Below are positions 26,579 through 35,386 of a stretch of 64,000 bases of DNA, one piece after another. This stretch comes from Paraburkholderia flava (GTDB taxonomy: Bacteria; Pseudomonadota; Gammaproteobacteria; Burkholderiales; Burkholderiaceae), in the NCBI RefSeq assembly GCF_004359985.1, contig NZ_SMRO01000001.1:1834152-1898151 (forward strand), written 5' to 3'. Within the stretch, counting starts at the first letter, position 1. The number at the start of each line of letters is the position of its first letter. The notes beneath the pieces are model-generated. The model saw only the letters and a program-made list of their open reading frames with translations. It had not been told where the DNA came from and ran no database searches. The position numbers and the translations under genes are program-made.

Positions 26579-26902
26579 TTGAGCAGTTCATCGAACACCG
26601 ACCCGCGCCTGATCCTGCTGAGCCCGCAGGACAACTGCCTGATCGCAGGGGCGCGGCTCGAAGCGGGCACGGCGCTCGACATCGAAGGCGAACGCGTGAC
26701 GCTCGCGAAGACCATCGATCTCGGTCACAAGGTCGCGCGCCACGCGCTGTCGAAAGACGACAAAGTGCTGCGCTACGGCGCGGTGATCGGCCACGTGACG
26801 GGACCGGTCGCGCGCGGCGAGCATCTGCACACGCACAACCTCGAGAGCGACTATCTGCCCACCTATACGCACGATGCGGGCCACGAGTTCGTGCATCACT
26901 GA
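26579..26902 (+). CDS. UxaA-type dehydratase small (SAF-domain) subunit, 107 aa
   Basis: Corresponds to the N-terminal SAF domain of altronate/galactarate-type dehydratases, here a separate protein: LLSPQDNCLIAGARLEAGTA, VTLAKTIDLGHKVARHALSK, YGAVIGHVTGPVARGEHLHT and HNLESDY. It starts with TTG at 26579: GGAG is 7 nt upstream and no in-frame ATG exists in the leader. It pairs with the following large subunit to dehydrate a sugar acid (predicted L-fuconate) to a 2-keto-3-deoxy acid. The role is inferred from family and operon context. Confidence 0.88.
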   Translation: MSSSSNTDPRLILLSPQDNCLIAGARLEAGTALDIEGERVTLAKTIDLGHKVARHALSKDDKVLRYGAVIGHVTGPVARGEHLHTHNLESDYLPTYTHDAGHEFVHH

Positions 26903-26944
26903 ACGTGCATTACTGAAGCGGCCACGCGCCGTGCTGGAACGATC

Positions 26945-28261
26945 ATGACCGAAACATCCGTAGCAACGCCTGCTGCCGAACCCGTGCTGCAGGGCTGGCT
27001 GCGCAGCGACGGGCGCAAGGGCATCCGCAACGTCGTCGCGGTGGCTTATCTTGTCGAATGCGCGCATCACGTCGCGCGCGAGATCGTCGCGGAGTTCCGC
27101 GAACCGCTCGACGCATTCGATGCACCCGCCGCCGACCGCGAGCCGCCTGTGCATCTGATCGGTTTTCCCGGCTGCTATCCGAACAGCTACGCGGAAAAGA
27201 TGATGCAGCAGCTCGCGACGCATCCGAACGTCGGCGCGGTGCTGTTCGTGTCGCTCGGCTGCGAGAGCATGAACAAACACTTCCTCGTCGATGCCGTGCG
27301 CGCGAGCGGCCGGCCCGTCGAGGTGCTGACCATTCAGGAGAAAGGCGGCACGCGCAGCACGATCCAGTACGGTGTCGACTGGGTGCGCGATGCGCGGCGG
27401 CAACTCGCGGCACAGCCGCGCGTGCCGATGGCGCTCGGCGAACTGGTGATCGGTACGATCTGCGGCGGCTCGGACAGCACCAGCGGGATTACTGCGAATC
27501 CGGCCGTCGGCCGCGCATTCGATCAGTTCATCGACGAGGGCGCGACCTGCATCTTCGAGGAAACCGGCGAACTGGTCGGCTGCGAATTTCACATGAAGAC
27601 GCGTGCAGCGCGGCCCGAACTCGGCGACGAGATCGTCGCGTCTGTTGCGAAGGCGGCGCGTTATTACTCGATTCTCGGACACGGCAGCTTCGCGGTCGGC
27701 AACGCGGATGGCGGGCTCACGACGCAGGAAGAGAAATCGCTCGGCGCGTATGCGAAGAGCGGCGCATCGCCGATCGTCGGCATCGTGAAGCCCGGCGACG
27801 TTCCGCCGACCGGCGGCCTCTATCTGCTCGATGTCGTGCCCGACGGCGAACCACGCTTCGGCTTTCCGAACATCAGCGACAACGCGGAGATCGGCGAGCT
27901 GATCGCGTGCGGCGCGCATGTGATTCTGTTCACGACCGGGCGCGGCTCGGTGGTCGGCTCGGCGATCTCGCCGGTGATCAAGGTGTGCGCGAATCCGGCG
28001 ACGTACCGCAACCTGTCCGGTGACATGGACGTCGACGCGGGGCGGATTCTCGAAGGGCGCGGCACGCTCGACGAAGTGGGTCGCGAGGTGTTCGATCAGA
28101 CCGTCGCGGTCGCGCAGGGTGCGGCGTCGAAATCCGAATCGCTTGGGCACCAGGAATTTATTCTCACGTACAAGACGTTCGAGCCCGTTGGTCCTGCGTG
28201 CTTGCCGTCGAGCGCGGCGCCGCGCGGTGGACATCGCGTCGTGGAGATTGCACCGCATTGA
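26945..28261 (+). CDS. UxaA-family sugar-acid dehydratase large subunit, 438 aa
   Basis: Matches the C-terminal part of altronate dehydratase (UxaA/GarD_C). Conserved cysteines and motifs: GFPGCYPNSYAEKMMQQLAT, VLFVSLGCESMNKHFL, GTICGGSDSTSGITANPAVG, and KVCANPATYRNLSGDMDVDA. These enzymes need Fe2+ and dehydrate uronate-derived acids. With the small subunit just upstream it forms a split dehydratase. In known L-fucose pathways the L-fuconate dehydratase is often of the enolase superfamily; here a UxaA-type enzyme appears to fill that step. Start ATG 26945, 42 nt after the small subunit. Confidence 0.88.
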   Translation: MTETSVATPAAEPVLQGWLRSDGRKGIRNVVAVAYLVECAHHVAREIVAEFREPLDAFDAPAADREPPVHLIGFPGCYPNSYAEKMMQQLATHPNVGAVLFVSLGCESMNKHFLVDAVRASGRPVEVLTIQEKGGTRSTIQYGVDWVRDARRQLAAQPRVPMALGELVIGTICGGSDSTSGITANPAVGRAFDQFIDEGATCIFEETGELVGCEFHMKTRAARPELGDEIVASVAKAARYYSILGHGSFAVGNADGGLTTQEEKSLGAYAKSGASPIVGIVKPGDVPPTGGLYLLDVVPDGEPRFGFPNISDNAEIGELIACGAHVILFTTGRGSVVGSAISPVIKVCANPATYRNLSGDMDVDAGRILEGRGTLDEVGREVFDQTVAVAQGAASKSESLGHQEFILTYKTFEPVGPACLPSSAAPRGGHRVVEIAPH

Positions 28262-28380
28262 GCGGCTTGCATTGAGCCGTCGCGCCGAACACGCGACAAT
28301 AAGCACACGGAACCGAGCGCAACGTACGCCACGGCCGGCCACGAGGCTGGCCGTTACCGTTTCATGATGGAGACAACGGC

Positions 28381-29433
28381 ATGACAGAAGGAGTTCGACC
28401 GGCGGGCTCGTCGCGCGTCGCGCAACGACGCAGCATCGGCACACGCGGGTTGCAGGTGACGGGACTCAGTCTTGGCACCGCGCCGCTCGGCGGGCTGTAT
28501 CGCGACCTGTCCGACGATGAAGCGCAAGCCGCCGTCGACGCCGCGTGGGACGTCGGCGTGCGTTACTTCGACACCGCGCCGCACTACGGTCACACGAAGG
28601 CCGAGCATCGGCTGGGTCATGCGCTGCGCCGCTATCCGCGCAGCGACTACGTGCTGTCGACGAAAGCCGGACGACGCTTCGTGCCGCGCACCACACCGTA
28701 CGACGGCAGCGAAGGCTGGCAGAACCCGCTGCCGTTCGAAGCGCACTACGACTACACGCACGACGGCATCCTGCGCTCGTTCGAAGACAGTCAGCAGCGG
28801 CTCGGCATCGTCGATATCGACATCCTGCTGATTCACGACATCGGCCACGTCACGCACGGCGATCGCAATCCGCACTACTGGAATCAGCTGACCACGGGCG
28901 GCGGCTTTCGCGCGCTCGACGAACTGCGCTCGGCGGGCGCGGTAAAGGCAGTGGGTCTCGGCGTCAACGAAGGCGCGGTGATTCTCGACGCGCTTGCTGA
29001 ATTCGACATCGACTGCGCGTTGCTCGCGGGCCGCTATACGCTGCTCGAACAGGCGACGCTCGACGATCTGCTGCCTGCCTGCACCGCGCGCAACGTCGGC
29101 ATCCTGCTCGGCGGTGCGTTCAATTCGGGGATCCTCGCGCGTGGCGTGCAGGGCGATCTGAAGTTCAACTATGGTGAGGCGCCGCCCGAGATCATCGAGC
29201 GCGTTGGGCGGCTCGAAGCCGTGTGTCGCGCGCACGATGTGCCGCTCGCGGCCGCTGCGTTGCAGTTTCCGTACGCGCATCCGGCGGTCGTCACGGTGCT
29301 GACTGGCGCGCGCAATGCTGACGAACTGAACGAGAACGTCGCGTCGTTCGAACGCGCGATTCCTGCCGCGCTGTGGCGCGCACTGCGCGATGAAGGGCTG
29401 ATCGATTCGCGCGCACCGTTGCCGGAGGCCTGA
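28381..29433 (+). CDS. Aldo/keto reductase, probable L-fucose (D-threo-aldose) 1-dehydrogenase, 350 aa
   Basis: AKR with catalytic tetrad Asp64 and Tyr69 (RYFDTAPHYG), Lys95 (VLSTKAGRR) and His152 (DILLIHDIG). The closest named class is D-threo-aldose 1-dehydrogenase, which oxidises L-fucose and similar pyranoses at C1 to the 1,5-lactone with NAD(P)+. It is fourth among the enzymes of this operon and is followed 2 nt later by the matching lactonase. The sugar specificity is inferred from context. Confidence 0.87.
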   Translation: MTEGVRPAGSSRVAQRRSIGTRGLQVTGLSLGTAPLGGLYRDLSDDEAQAAVDAAWDVGVRYFDTAPHYGHTKAEHRLGHALRRYPRSDYVLSTKAGRRFVPRTTPYDGSEGWQNPLPFEAHYDYTHDGILRSFEDSQQRLGIVDIDILLIHDIGHVTHGDRNPHYWNQLTTGGGFRALDELRSAGAVKAVGLGVNEGAVILDALAEFDIDCALLAGRYTLLEQATLDDLLPACTARNVGILLGGAFNSGILARGVQGDLKFNYGEAPPEIIERVGRLEAVCRAHDVPLAAAALQFPYAHPAVVTVLTGARNADELNENVASFERAIPAALWRALRDEGLIDSRAPLPEA

Positions 29434-29435
29434 AC

Positions 29436-30272
29436 GTGGCGATGCAGATCGATGCGCACCAGCATTTCTGGGACCCCGCACGCGGCGATTACGGCTGGCT
29501 CACGCCGTCGCTTGCGCCGCTCTACCGCACGTTCGGTCCTGCCGATCTCGCGCCGTTGCGCGAACGCGCGGGCATTGCGAAATCGGTTGTTGTGCAGGCG
29601 GCGCCGACCGTCGATGAAACGCGTTATCTGCTCGAACTCGCACGCGACGAAGCGTCGGTGGCGGGTGTGGTCGGCTGGGTGCCGATGCTGCTGCCCGACA
29701 CGCCCGCGCTGATCGGCGAACTCGCCGCGCAGCCGAAGTTCAAGGGCGTGCGGCCGATGCTGCAGGACATCCCCGACGACGACTGGATCGCGAACCCGGA
29801 GCTCGCGCCGGCCATCGACGCGCTGCTCGCGCACGACCTCGCATTCGACGCATTGATTTTCGCGCGCCACGTCGTGCCGTTCGAAACGTTCGCGACGCGC
29901 TTTCCGACGCTGCGCATCGTCGTCGATCACGGCGCGAAGCCGCCGATCCGCGACGGCCGTGCCGGCTGGCAACCGTGGGCCGACGGCATCGCGCGGCTCG
30001 CGCGTCTGCCGAACCTGCACTGCAAGCTGTCGGGGCTCGCGACCGAAGCGTCGGCGGACTGGACCGTCGATACGTTGCAGCCGTATGTCGATCATCTGCT
30101 CGCGTGCTTCGGCGCCGAGCGCTTGATGTGGGGCAGCGACTGGCCGGTGCTGAACCTGAACGGCGACTACGCACAGTGGCACGCGGCAACCGACCGGTTG
30201 CTGCGCGCGCTGCCGGCCTCGCAACGCGACGCGATTTTCGGCGCGAACGCGGCTGCGTTCTATCGTCTGTAA
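29436..30272 (+). CDS. Amidohydrolase, probable L-fucono-1,5-lactonase, 278 aa
   Basis: Amidohydrolase-superfamily TIM barrel of the COG3618 type. The metal-binding HxH is IDAHQHFWD (His8 and His10), with later ligands in DALIFARHVV, RIVVDHGAKPP and the C-terminal Asp in MWGSDWPVLN. COG3618 members include the L-fucono-1,5-lactonase of Burkholderia. It opens the lactone made by the preceding dehydrogenase. GTG 29436 is preferred because GGAGG (29424-29428) is 7 nt upstream; ATG 29442 is 13 nt from it. Confidence 0.88.
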   Translation: MAMQIDAHQHFWDPARGDYGWLTPSLAPLYRTFGPADLAPLRERAGIAKSVVVQAAPTVDETRYLLELARDEASVAGVVGWVPMLLPDTPALIGELAAQPKFKGVRPMLQDIPDDDWIANPELAPAIDALLAHDLAFDALIFARHVVPFETFATRFPTLRIVVDHGAKPPIRDGRAGWQPWADGIARLARLPNLHCKLSGLATEASADWTVDTLQPYVDHLLACFGAERLMWGSDWPVLNLNGDYAQWHAATDRLLRALPASQRDAIFGANAAAFYRL

Positions 30273-30475
30273 TGCAGACGTGTGTTTCTTTTTCTGTTTC
30301 CCCTGTGCGTCGCGTGTCACGCACCGCGCACTTGTGCGAAGCTTTGCGCGATGCCTGTCCGCCTGCTGCAACAGCGGACAGCAACGCCTTCCTTTCGAAC
30401 CGGTAACGGCACACGTATGACGCGCGCGCTGCAATACCGGGTATGACGCAAATGCCATTTCAACTGGAGCCGTAG
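30273..30475. other. Intra-cluster gap, 203 nt
   Basis: A break between the lactonase and the SDR. It holds a perfect 8-bp stem CTGTCCGC / GCGGACAG (30355-30362 and 30374-30381) without a T-run. It might contain a second promoter for the last two genes. A CAACTGGAGC ribosome site precedes the SDR ATG. Confidence 0.45.
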
Positions 30476-31219
30476 ATGATACAAAGACTGGCCGGGAAGA
30501 CGGCCCTGATCACCGCCGCAGGACAAGGCATCGGTCTCGCGACGGCGGAACTGTTCGCGCGGGAAGGCGCGCGCGTGATCGCCACCGACATCCGCATCGA
30601 TGCGCTCGCCGGCAAGCCGGTCGAAGCGCGCAAGCTCGACGTGCGCGACGGCGCGGCAATTACCGCGCTCGCCGCCGAGCTGGGCCCGATCGACGTGCTG
30701 TTCAACTGCGCGGGCTACGTGCACGCAGGCTCGATTCTCGAGGCGAGCGAAGAAGACTGGGACTTCGCGTTCGATCTGAACGCGAAGGCGATGTACCGCA
30801 CCATCCGCGCGTTTTTGCCGGGCATGCTCGAGAAGGGCGGTGGTTCGATCATCAACATGTCGTCGGCGGCATCGAGCGTGAAGGGTGTGCCGAACCGCTT
30901 CGTGTACGGCGCGTCGAAGGCGGCCGTGATCGGATTGACGAAGGCCGTTGCTGCGGACTTCGTTGCGCGTGGTGTACGCTGTAACGCGATTTGCCCGGGC
31001 ACCGTGTCGTCGCCGTCGCTCGAACAGCGGATCGCCGAGCAGGCGGCCGCGCAGAACGCGTCGGTCGACACCGTGCAGGCCGCGTTCGTCGCGCGCCAGC
31101 CGATGGGTCGCGTCGGCAAGCCGGAAGAGATCGCAGCGCTCGCGCTGTATCTCGCCTCCGACGAATCGGGGTTCACGACGGGCCATGCGCATGTGATCGA
31201 CGGCGGCTGGTCGAACTAG
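30476..31219 (+). CDS. SDR, probable 2-keto-3-deoxy-L-fuconate dehydrogenase, 247 aa
   Basis: Classical SDR with TAAGQGIG (residues 13-20), NCAG (77-80) and the catalytic Tyr144/Lys148 pair in YGASK. It closely resembles the 2-keto-3-deoxy-L-fuconate dehydrogenase subgroup (C-terminal FTTGHAHVIDGGWSN, and an Asp after the second strand, ATDIR, indicating NAD). It oxidises the C4 hydroxyl of the keto-deoxy acid, the step before hydrolytic cleavage. A TGGAGC ribosome site is 9 nt before the ATG. Confidence 0.88.
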   Translation: MIQRLAGKTALITAAGQGIGLATAELFAREGARVIATDIRIDALAGKPVEARKLDVRDGAAITALAAELGPIDVLFNCAGYVHAGSILEASEEDWDFAFDLNAKAMYRTIRAFLPGMLEKGGGSIINMSSAASSVKGVPNRFVYGASKAAVIGLTKAVAADFVARGVRCNAICPGTVSSPSLEQRIAEQAAAQNASVDTVQAAFVARQPMGRVGKPEEIAALALYLASDESGFTTGHAHVIDGGWSN

Positions 31220-31276
31220 CCCGCCACGCATTTGTTTTCTTGTTCGAAGGTCATTGGATAAAGAGGAAGTGTCACG

Positions 31277-32125
31277 ATGAAGCTGCTTCGTTATGGACCG
31301 AAAGGTCAGGAAAAGCCGGGCCTGCTCGATGCGCAGGGCAAGATCCGGGATCTGTCGAAGGTGGTGGGCGATATCGACGGCGACGCGCTGACCGATGCGA
31401 GTCTCGCGAAGCTGCGCGCGCTCGACCCGGCATCGCTGCCGGTCGTCGAAGGTAATCCGCGTCTCGGGCCGTGTGTCGGCAAGATCGGCAAGTTCGTCTG
31501 TATCGGTCTGAACTACGCGGACCACGCGGCCGAATCGAATCTGCCAGTGCCGAGCGAACCCGTCGTGTTCAACAAGTGGACGAGCGCGATCACCGGTCCG
31601 AACGACAACGTCGAAATTCCGCGCGGTTCGAAGAAGACCGACTGGGAAGTCGAACTGGGCGTGGTGATCGGCAAGCCGGCGAAGTACGTCGACGAAGCGA
31701 ACGCACTCGATTACGTCGCGGGCTACTGCGTGATCAACGACGTGTCCGAACGCGAATGGCAGATCGAGCGCGCGGGTCAGTGGGACAAGGGCAAGGGTTT
31801 CGATACGTTCGGCCCGATCGGTCCGTGGGTCGTTACGCGCGACGAAGTACCCGATCCGCAGAACCTCGGCCTGTGGCTTGAAGTGGACGGCCACCGCTAC
31901 CAGAACGGCAGCACGAAGACGATGGTGTTCGGCGTTGCGAAGCTCGTGTCGTATCTGTCGCAATGTATGAGCCTGCAACCCGGCGACGTGATCTCGACCG
32001 GCACGCCCCCGGGCGTCGGCATGGGCGTGAAGCCCGCGCCCGTGTACCTGAAGCCGGGTCAGACGATCCGTCTCGGCATCGAAGGCCTGGGCGAGCAGCA
32101 GCAGACGACGTACGCGGCGGAATAA
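31277..32125 (+). CDS. Fumarylacetoacetate-hydrolase-family enzyme, probable 2,4-diketo-3-deoxy-L-fuconate hydrolase, 282 aa
   Basis: FAH fold. Family residues seen: YADHAAES (His83), the metal-binding Glu124 and Glu126 in WEVELGVVIGKP, and Asp155 in CVINDVSERE. The C-terminus ends with VISTGTPPGVGMGVKPAPVY typical of the family. In this pathway the enzyme splits the 2,4-diketo acid into pyruvate and L-lactate. It is the last gene of the operon and is followed by a strong terminator. Alternative: another diketo-acid hydrolase; context favours the deoxy-sugar role. Confidence 0.9.
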   Translation: MKLLRYGPKGQEKPGLLDAQGKIRDLSKVVGDIDGDALTDASLAKLRALDPASLPVVEGNPRLGPCVGKIGKFVCIGLNYADHAAESNLPVPSEPVVFNKWTSAITGPNDNVEIPRGSKKTDWEVELGVVIGKPAKYVDEANALDYVAGYCVINDVSEREWQIERAGQWDKGKGFDTFGPIGPWVVTRDEVPDPQNLGLWLEVDGHRYQNGSTKTMVFGVAKLVSYLSQCMSLQPGDVISTGTPPGVGMGVKPAPVYLKPGQTIRLGIEGLGEQQQTTYAAE

Positions 32126-32156
32126 GCGTTTGCGTAGTTGATAGACGTGTATGTGG

Positions 32157-32187
32157 AACGGGCCGCTCGTGTGAGCGGCCCGTTTTT
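32157..32187 (+). terminator. Rho-independent terminator of the sugar operon
   Basis: A 12-bp perfect stem (AACGGGCCGCTC, 32157-32168, with 32173-32184) and a GTGT tetraloop, followed by T residues to 32187. It ends the operon 31 nt after the FAH stop. Confidence 0.9.
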
Positions 32188-32217
32188 CGTTGTGCGCTTA
32201 TTCACTACGACCCGCCG

Positions 32218-32688
32218 CTACGACTCCCCTTCGCCGTCGCCCTTCGTCGGTGCCCAGCCCGGCGCGCTCGTTTCGGTGCCGTCGCCGATCCGGTTGATCG
32301 TTCCCTGCGCGACCGCGATGAGCCGTTCCTCCCGATCATCCAGCACGAACAGGTTGCACTGGCAGGTCGCGTGATGGCGGCCCGCGTAGATCACGCGGGC
32401 TCGCGCAAGCAGCATGCCGCGCACGGCCGGCCGCAGATAGTTGATCTTGTATTCGCCGGTGACGACCCGCGGGCCGAGCGCGAGCGCTCCCGCGAAGGTC
32501 AGCGCGTTATCCGCGAGATAGCTGAGGACGCCGCCGTGGACGAATCCGTGCTGCTGCTTCAGCTCGTCGCGGATCGGCAGGCAGAGCGTGAGTTCTTCGG
32601 TGCCGACGTGCATCAGTTCCGCGCCGAGCAGCACGCTGAACGGCTGTGCATGCAGCGCGGCGCGCGCCCGATCGAGGAGATCTGTCAT
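32218..32688 (-). CDS. PaaI-type hotdog thioesterase, 156 aa
   Basis: Hotdog-fold acyl-CoA thioesterase of the PaaI/YbgC type. The motif HGFVHGGVLSYLADNA (residues 47-62) holds the conserved His-Gly-Gly and the catalytic Asp60. It hydrolyses acyl-CoA thioesters in the cytoplasm; the acyl group is unknown. The C-terminal tail (PTKGDGEGES) is low complexity. The gene runs opposite to the sugar operon, separated by the terminator at 32157. Confidence 0.88.
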   Translation of the reverse strand: MTDLLDRARAALHAQPFSVLLGAELMHVGTEELTLCLPIRDELKQQHGFVHGGVLSYLADNALTFAGALALGPRVVTGEYKINYLRPAVRGMLLARARVIYAGRHHATCQCNLFVLDDREERLIAVAQGTINRIGDGTETSAPGWAPTKGDGEGES

Positions 32689-32821
32689 CGCCGGCTCCTT
32701 CGGGCTGTGCCCGCACTGGTTGTACCCACTCTAGGAAGTCGCGGCGCGCTGCGTCAAGGTGATTCGAAAAAATCGTCTGAGGATTGGTACGGGGAATGGC
32801 GGGTGGCGGGGGCGGCTGGAC

Positions 32822-32855
32822 AAAGAAAAACCGCCATGCAGGCCCTGCATGGCGG
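32822..32855 (-). terminator. Rho-independent terminator for the 71-aa gene
   Basis: Stem arms CCGCCATGCAG (32831-32841) and CTGCATGGCGG (32845-32855) with a 3-nt loop. On the minus strand it is followed by a T-run (the A-rich 32822-32830). It lies 84 nt downstream of the minus-strand gene at 32939-33154. Confidence 0.88.
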
Positions 32856-32938
32856 TGTGTCGGTTCTGGGTGCTGCTGCGGGGTATTTCGGGAATCGTTT
32901 CGCGATTGATGTCGCGATTGGCTCCGACCCGCTACGGA

Positions 32939-33154
32939 TTACGTCGTCGACGCGTCCGCGTCCGGTGCAGCCGTGTTGTTGTCTGCCTGGTCTTCCTTCT
33001 TCTCGACGAGGCCTTCGACTGCTTCGGCGCCCTTGAAGCCCGCTACTGCCGCGAGACCTTTCGTCAGCAGACCCGCATCCGGATCGACTTTTTCTGCAGC
33101 TTCGACAGCCGCCACCGCGCCTGCAATTTCACCTACCGTGTTCAGGATGCCCAT
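32939..33154 (-). CDS. Small Ala-rich hypothetical protein, 71 aa
   Basis: ATG 33154 is selected because GGAG lies 6 nt upstream; in-frame ATGs at 33160, 33166 and 33199 exist. The protein MGILNTVGEIAGAVAAVEAA is amphipathic and Ala-rich, ending in an acidic, disordered tail. It may be membrane-associated. The family is not recognised. A dedicated terminator downstream supports a real, separately transcribed gene. Confidence 0.65.
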   Translation of the reverse strand: MGILNTVGEIAGAVAAVEAAEKVDPDAGLLTKGLAAVAGFKGAEAVEGLVEKKEDQADNNTAAPDADASTT

Positions 33155-33403
33155 GGTCATCTCCATCGAGGTTGAGAACGTGAGCGGGCATCCTCTCACG
33201 AACGAAAACGCGTAGCTATGTCTATAACAATCGTTAACGCTGCTTACAGCTGAACGTTACAAAAGGCCTGCAAAACAAGGCACAAACGCATCGATCGCAA
33301 CTCCGACTACGAAGCACGAACGTATGAGGGCCTGCGTACCGATGCTACGATGAACTCGCGCCCCACGCGTTATTTTCGATCGGACCCCTGCATAAGGACT
33401 GCC

Positions 33404-34429
33404 ATGAAAATATCGATTGCGATGGCCGCCTACAAAGGTGAACGCTTTATCCGCGAACAGCTGGACAGCATTGGCCGGCAAACGCTTCCACCGTTTGAAC
33501 TCGTCATTACCGACGACAGTCCCGACAGCGGCACGTACGACATCGTGACCGACTTCGCTCGCAGCGTCGCGTTTCCGGTGCGCATCGTCCGGAACGAACA
33601 GCGTCTTGGGTTTCACGAAAATTTCTTCAAGGCGATCTCGCTGTGCAGCGGCGATTTCATCGCGTTCTGCGATCAGGACGACGTGTGGGCCGACAACAAG
33701 CTCGAGCGTGTCGCGAAGGAATTCGAGGATCCCGACGTGATGCTGGTCGTGCACGGCGTGAACGTGGTCGATGCCGGGCTGAACGTGCGCGCCGATCACA
33801 CAGCGGATCACTGGTCGTATCGCGGCGTCCACGATCCGCTGACGACGAACCCGTGGTACGTGCTGTTCGGCATGTCGACGGTGGTGCGACGCTCGATCTA
33901 CGAATACATCGACTGGCGCGAACGTCCCGAGCATCCGGTCGATCCCGGCTATCCGATGTCGCACGATACGTGGGCGTGGTTCGTCGCGACGTCGCTGGGC
34001 AAGATCGCGGCGATCGACGATCCGCTCGTGCTGTATCGACAGCATGGCGACAACAGCTGCGGCGTGGCACCCGATCGCGATCTCGGCGACAAGGTGAAGA
34101 TGGCACGCACCGCTGGCGAGACGCACTATCGCAGGATGGCGACGTCGGCGCTCGCGCGTGCGGAGAAACTGCGCAACGTGTCGGCCGATGCGCCTTCTTC
34201 GATCCGGCAACGCGCTGCGGTGGCCGCGGATTACTATCGACGGCTCGGCGAACGGTTGCAGCGACGCGCGGAGCTATACAACGAGACGACGTCGCGGATC
34301 GGTCGCGCCGATACGGTGCTGCGTCTGTTTGCAGGCGGCGCGTATGGACCGATCGATAGCGGCGGCCTCGGGCATCGCGCGTTGTTGAAGGATGTGCACG
34401 CGACGGTGTTTCATGTCAGTGCGGAGTGA
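33404..34429 (+). CDS. Family 2 glycosyltransferase, 341 aa
   Basis: GT-A fold glycosyltransferase: it begins ISIAMAAYKGERFIREQLDS with a nucleotide-sugar site LVITDDSPDSGTYDIV and the metal-binding acidic motif FCDQDDVW (residues 88-95). A third conserved region is MSHDTWAWFVA. Such enzymes add a sugar to surface polysaccharide or lipid. It has no membrane span and no neighbouring polysaccharide genes, so the acceptor is unknown. ATG 33404 has AAGGA 6 nt upstream and is preferred to an upstream ATG at 33350. Confidence 0.88.
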   Translation: MKISIAMAAYKGERFIREQLDSIGRQTLPPFELVITDDSPDSGTYDIVTDFARSVAFPVRIVRNEQRLGFHENFFKAISLCSGDFIAFCDQDDVWADNKLERVAKEFEDPDVMLVVHGVNVVDAGLNVRADHTADHWSYRGVHDPLTTNPWYVLFGMSTVVRRSIYEYIDWRERPEHPVDPGYPMSHDTWAWFVATSLGKIAAIDDPLVLYRQHGDNSCGVAPDRDLGDKVKMARTAGETHYRRMATSALARAEKLRNVSADAPSSIRQRAAVAADYYRRLGERLQRRAELYNETTSRIGRADTVLRLFAGGAYGPIDSGGLGHRALLKDVHATVFHVSAE

Positions 34430-34490
34430 GCGATAGCCCTGCGTTTAGCGCACGCATGACGCGTGGCAGATCGATGACGTGTCTGCTGCA

Positions 34491-34712
34491 TCACTGCAAT
34501 TCACGCGGATCCGCCGCTCCATCGAGACGCAAACGCCGCAGCAGATCGCGGCCACGCGTCGTCAATTCGAGCGTCGAGCCGCGCGGATCGCGTCCGCGCA
34601 CCTCGACGAGTTCGTAACGGCACAGCGCGAGCATGTCGGAATCGAATTCCTCGAAGCGCAGGTTCGTGTCGCGCAACAGCAGCAGGGTGGCAAGTTCGTG
34701 ATGACTCAGCAT
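34491..34712 (-). CDS. Small hypothetical protein, winged-helix-like, 73 aa
   Basis: MLSHHELATLLLLRDTNLRF then RYELVEVRGRDPRGSTLELT and TRGRDLLRRLRL: a helix, helix, beta-hairpin arrangement like a small winged helix of the MarR/PadR type without its dimerisation part. A GAGG site lies 6 nt before the ATG. DNA-binding is only suggested. It is on its own, between the glycosyltransferase (convergent) and DUF1003. Confidence 0.55.
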   Translation of the reverse strand: MLSHHELATLLLLRDTNLRFEEFDSDMLALCRYELVEVRGRDPRGSTLELTTRGRDLLRRLRLDGAADPRELQ

Positions 34713-34843
34713 GCGAAACCTCGTGACAGCGCAGGCAATACCGACATGCTAGCGACGCTACGCGACCGTTTGGCTACAGCGTTCTTTCGAACCGTTACGC
34801 TGGAAAGATTGTGCGGCGAGCTGCCACGAGTGGCTACAAGTGG

Positions 34844-35386
34844 CTACGAGTTCGCGGCGATGAACTTGCGATGCATGTCGCTCGTCAACACTTCGATGCG
34901 TTCGCTCAGCTGTCGCGTGAGTTCCGTGAGCTTCGTGTTCTGTTCGAGCAACGCGGCGAGTTGTGCGGTCTGTGCGGCCATCTGCACTTCGCGCTGTTCC
35001 GAGGCCTGCGCGAGTTCTTCGCGATGCTGCGCATCCGCGTCGGTGTGCGCCTTGTCACGATCGGCCTGACGTGTTTGCGCGAGCAGGATCAGCGGCGCGG
35101 CGTAGGCCGCTTGCAGGCTGAATGCGAGGTTCAGCAGAATGAACGGATAGATGTCGAATTTCGTCATGCCGGTCACGTTCGCGACGATCCAGATAAACAC
35201 GATCACCGTCTGCGCGATCAGAAACGTCGGTGTACCGAAGAATCGTGCGAACGCTTCGGCTTTCAGTGCGAACCAGTCGTCGCCGAACGGAGATGACAGA
35301 TGTGCGTAAGGCAGATGAAACCGCAGATGACGGACGTGCCGGTGATGCTCATGGGCTTCGGTGGGAGACGGGTTCGGCTCGTTCAT
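34844..35386 (-). CDS. DUF1003 membrane protein, 180 aa
   Basis: ATG 35386 gives MNEPNPSPTEAHEHHRHVRH. The DUF1003 core has two membrane spans (about 52-71 and 79-103) with the typical FDIYPFILLNLAFSLQAAYA AND LILLAQTRQADRD segments, then a long cytoplasmic coiled coil (105-175). The family is widespread in bacteria and of unknown function, sometimes linked to stress. A longer frame to 35659 is not supported by a ribosome site. Confidence 0.88.
   Translation of the reverse strand: MNEPNPSPTEAHEHHRHVRHLRFHLPYAHLSSPFGDDWFALKAEAFARFFGTPTFLIAQTVIVFIWIVANVTGMTKFDIYPFILLNLAFSLQAAYAAPLILLAQTRQADRDKAHTDADAQHREELAQASEQREVQMAAQTAQLAALLEQNTKLTELTRQLSERIEVLTSDMHRKFIAANS

Noticed and set aside
34713..34843. 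Small gene in the spacer before DUF1003
   Set aside because: No start with ribosome site and no consistent codon bias; regarded as the upstream region of the minus-strand 73-aa gene.
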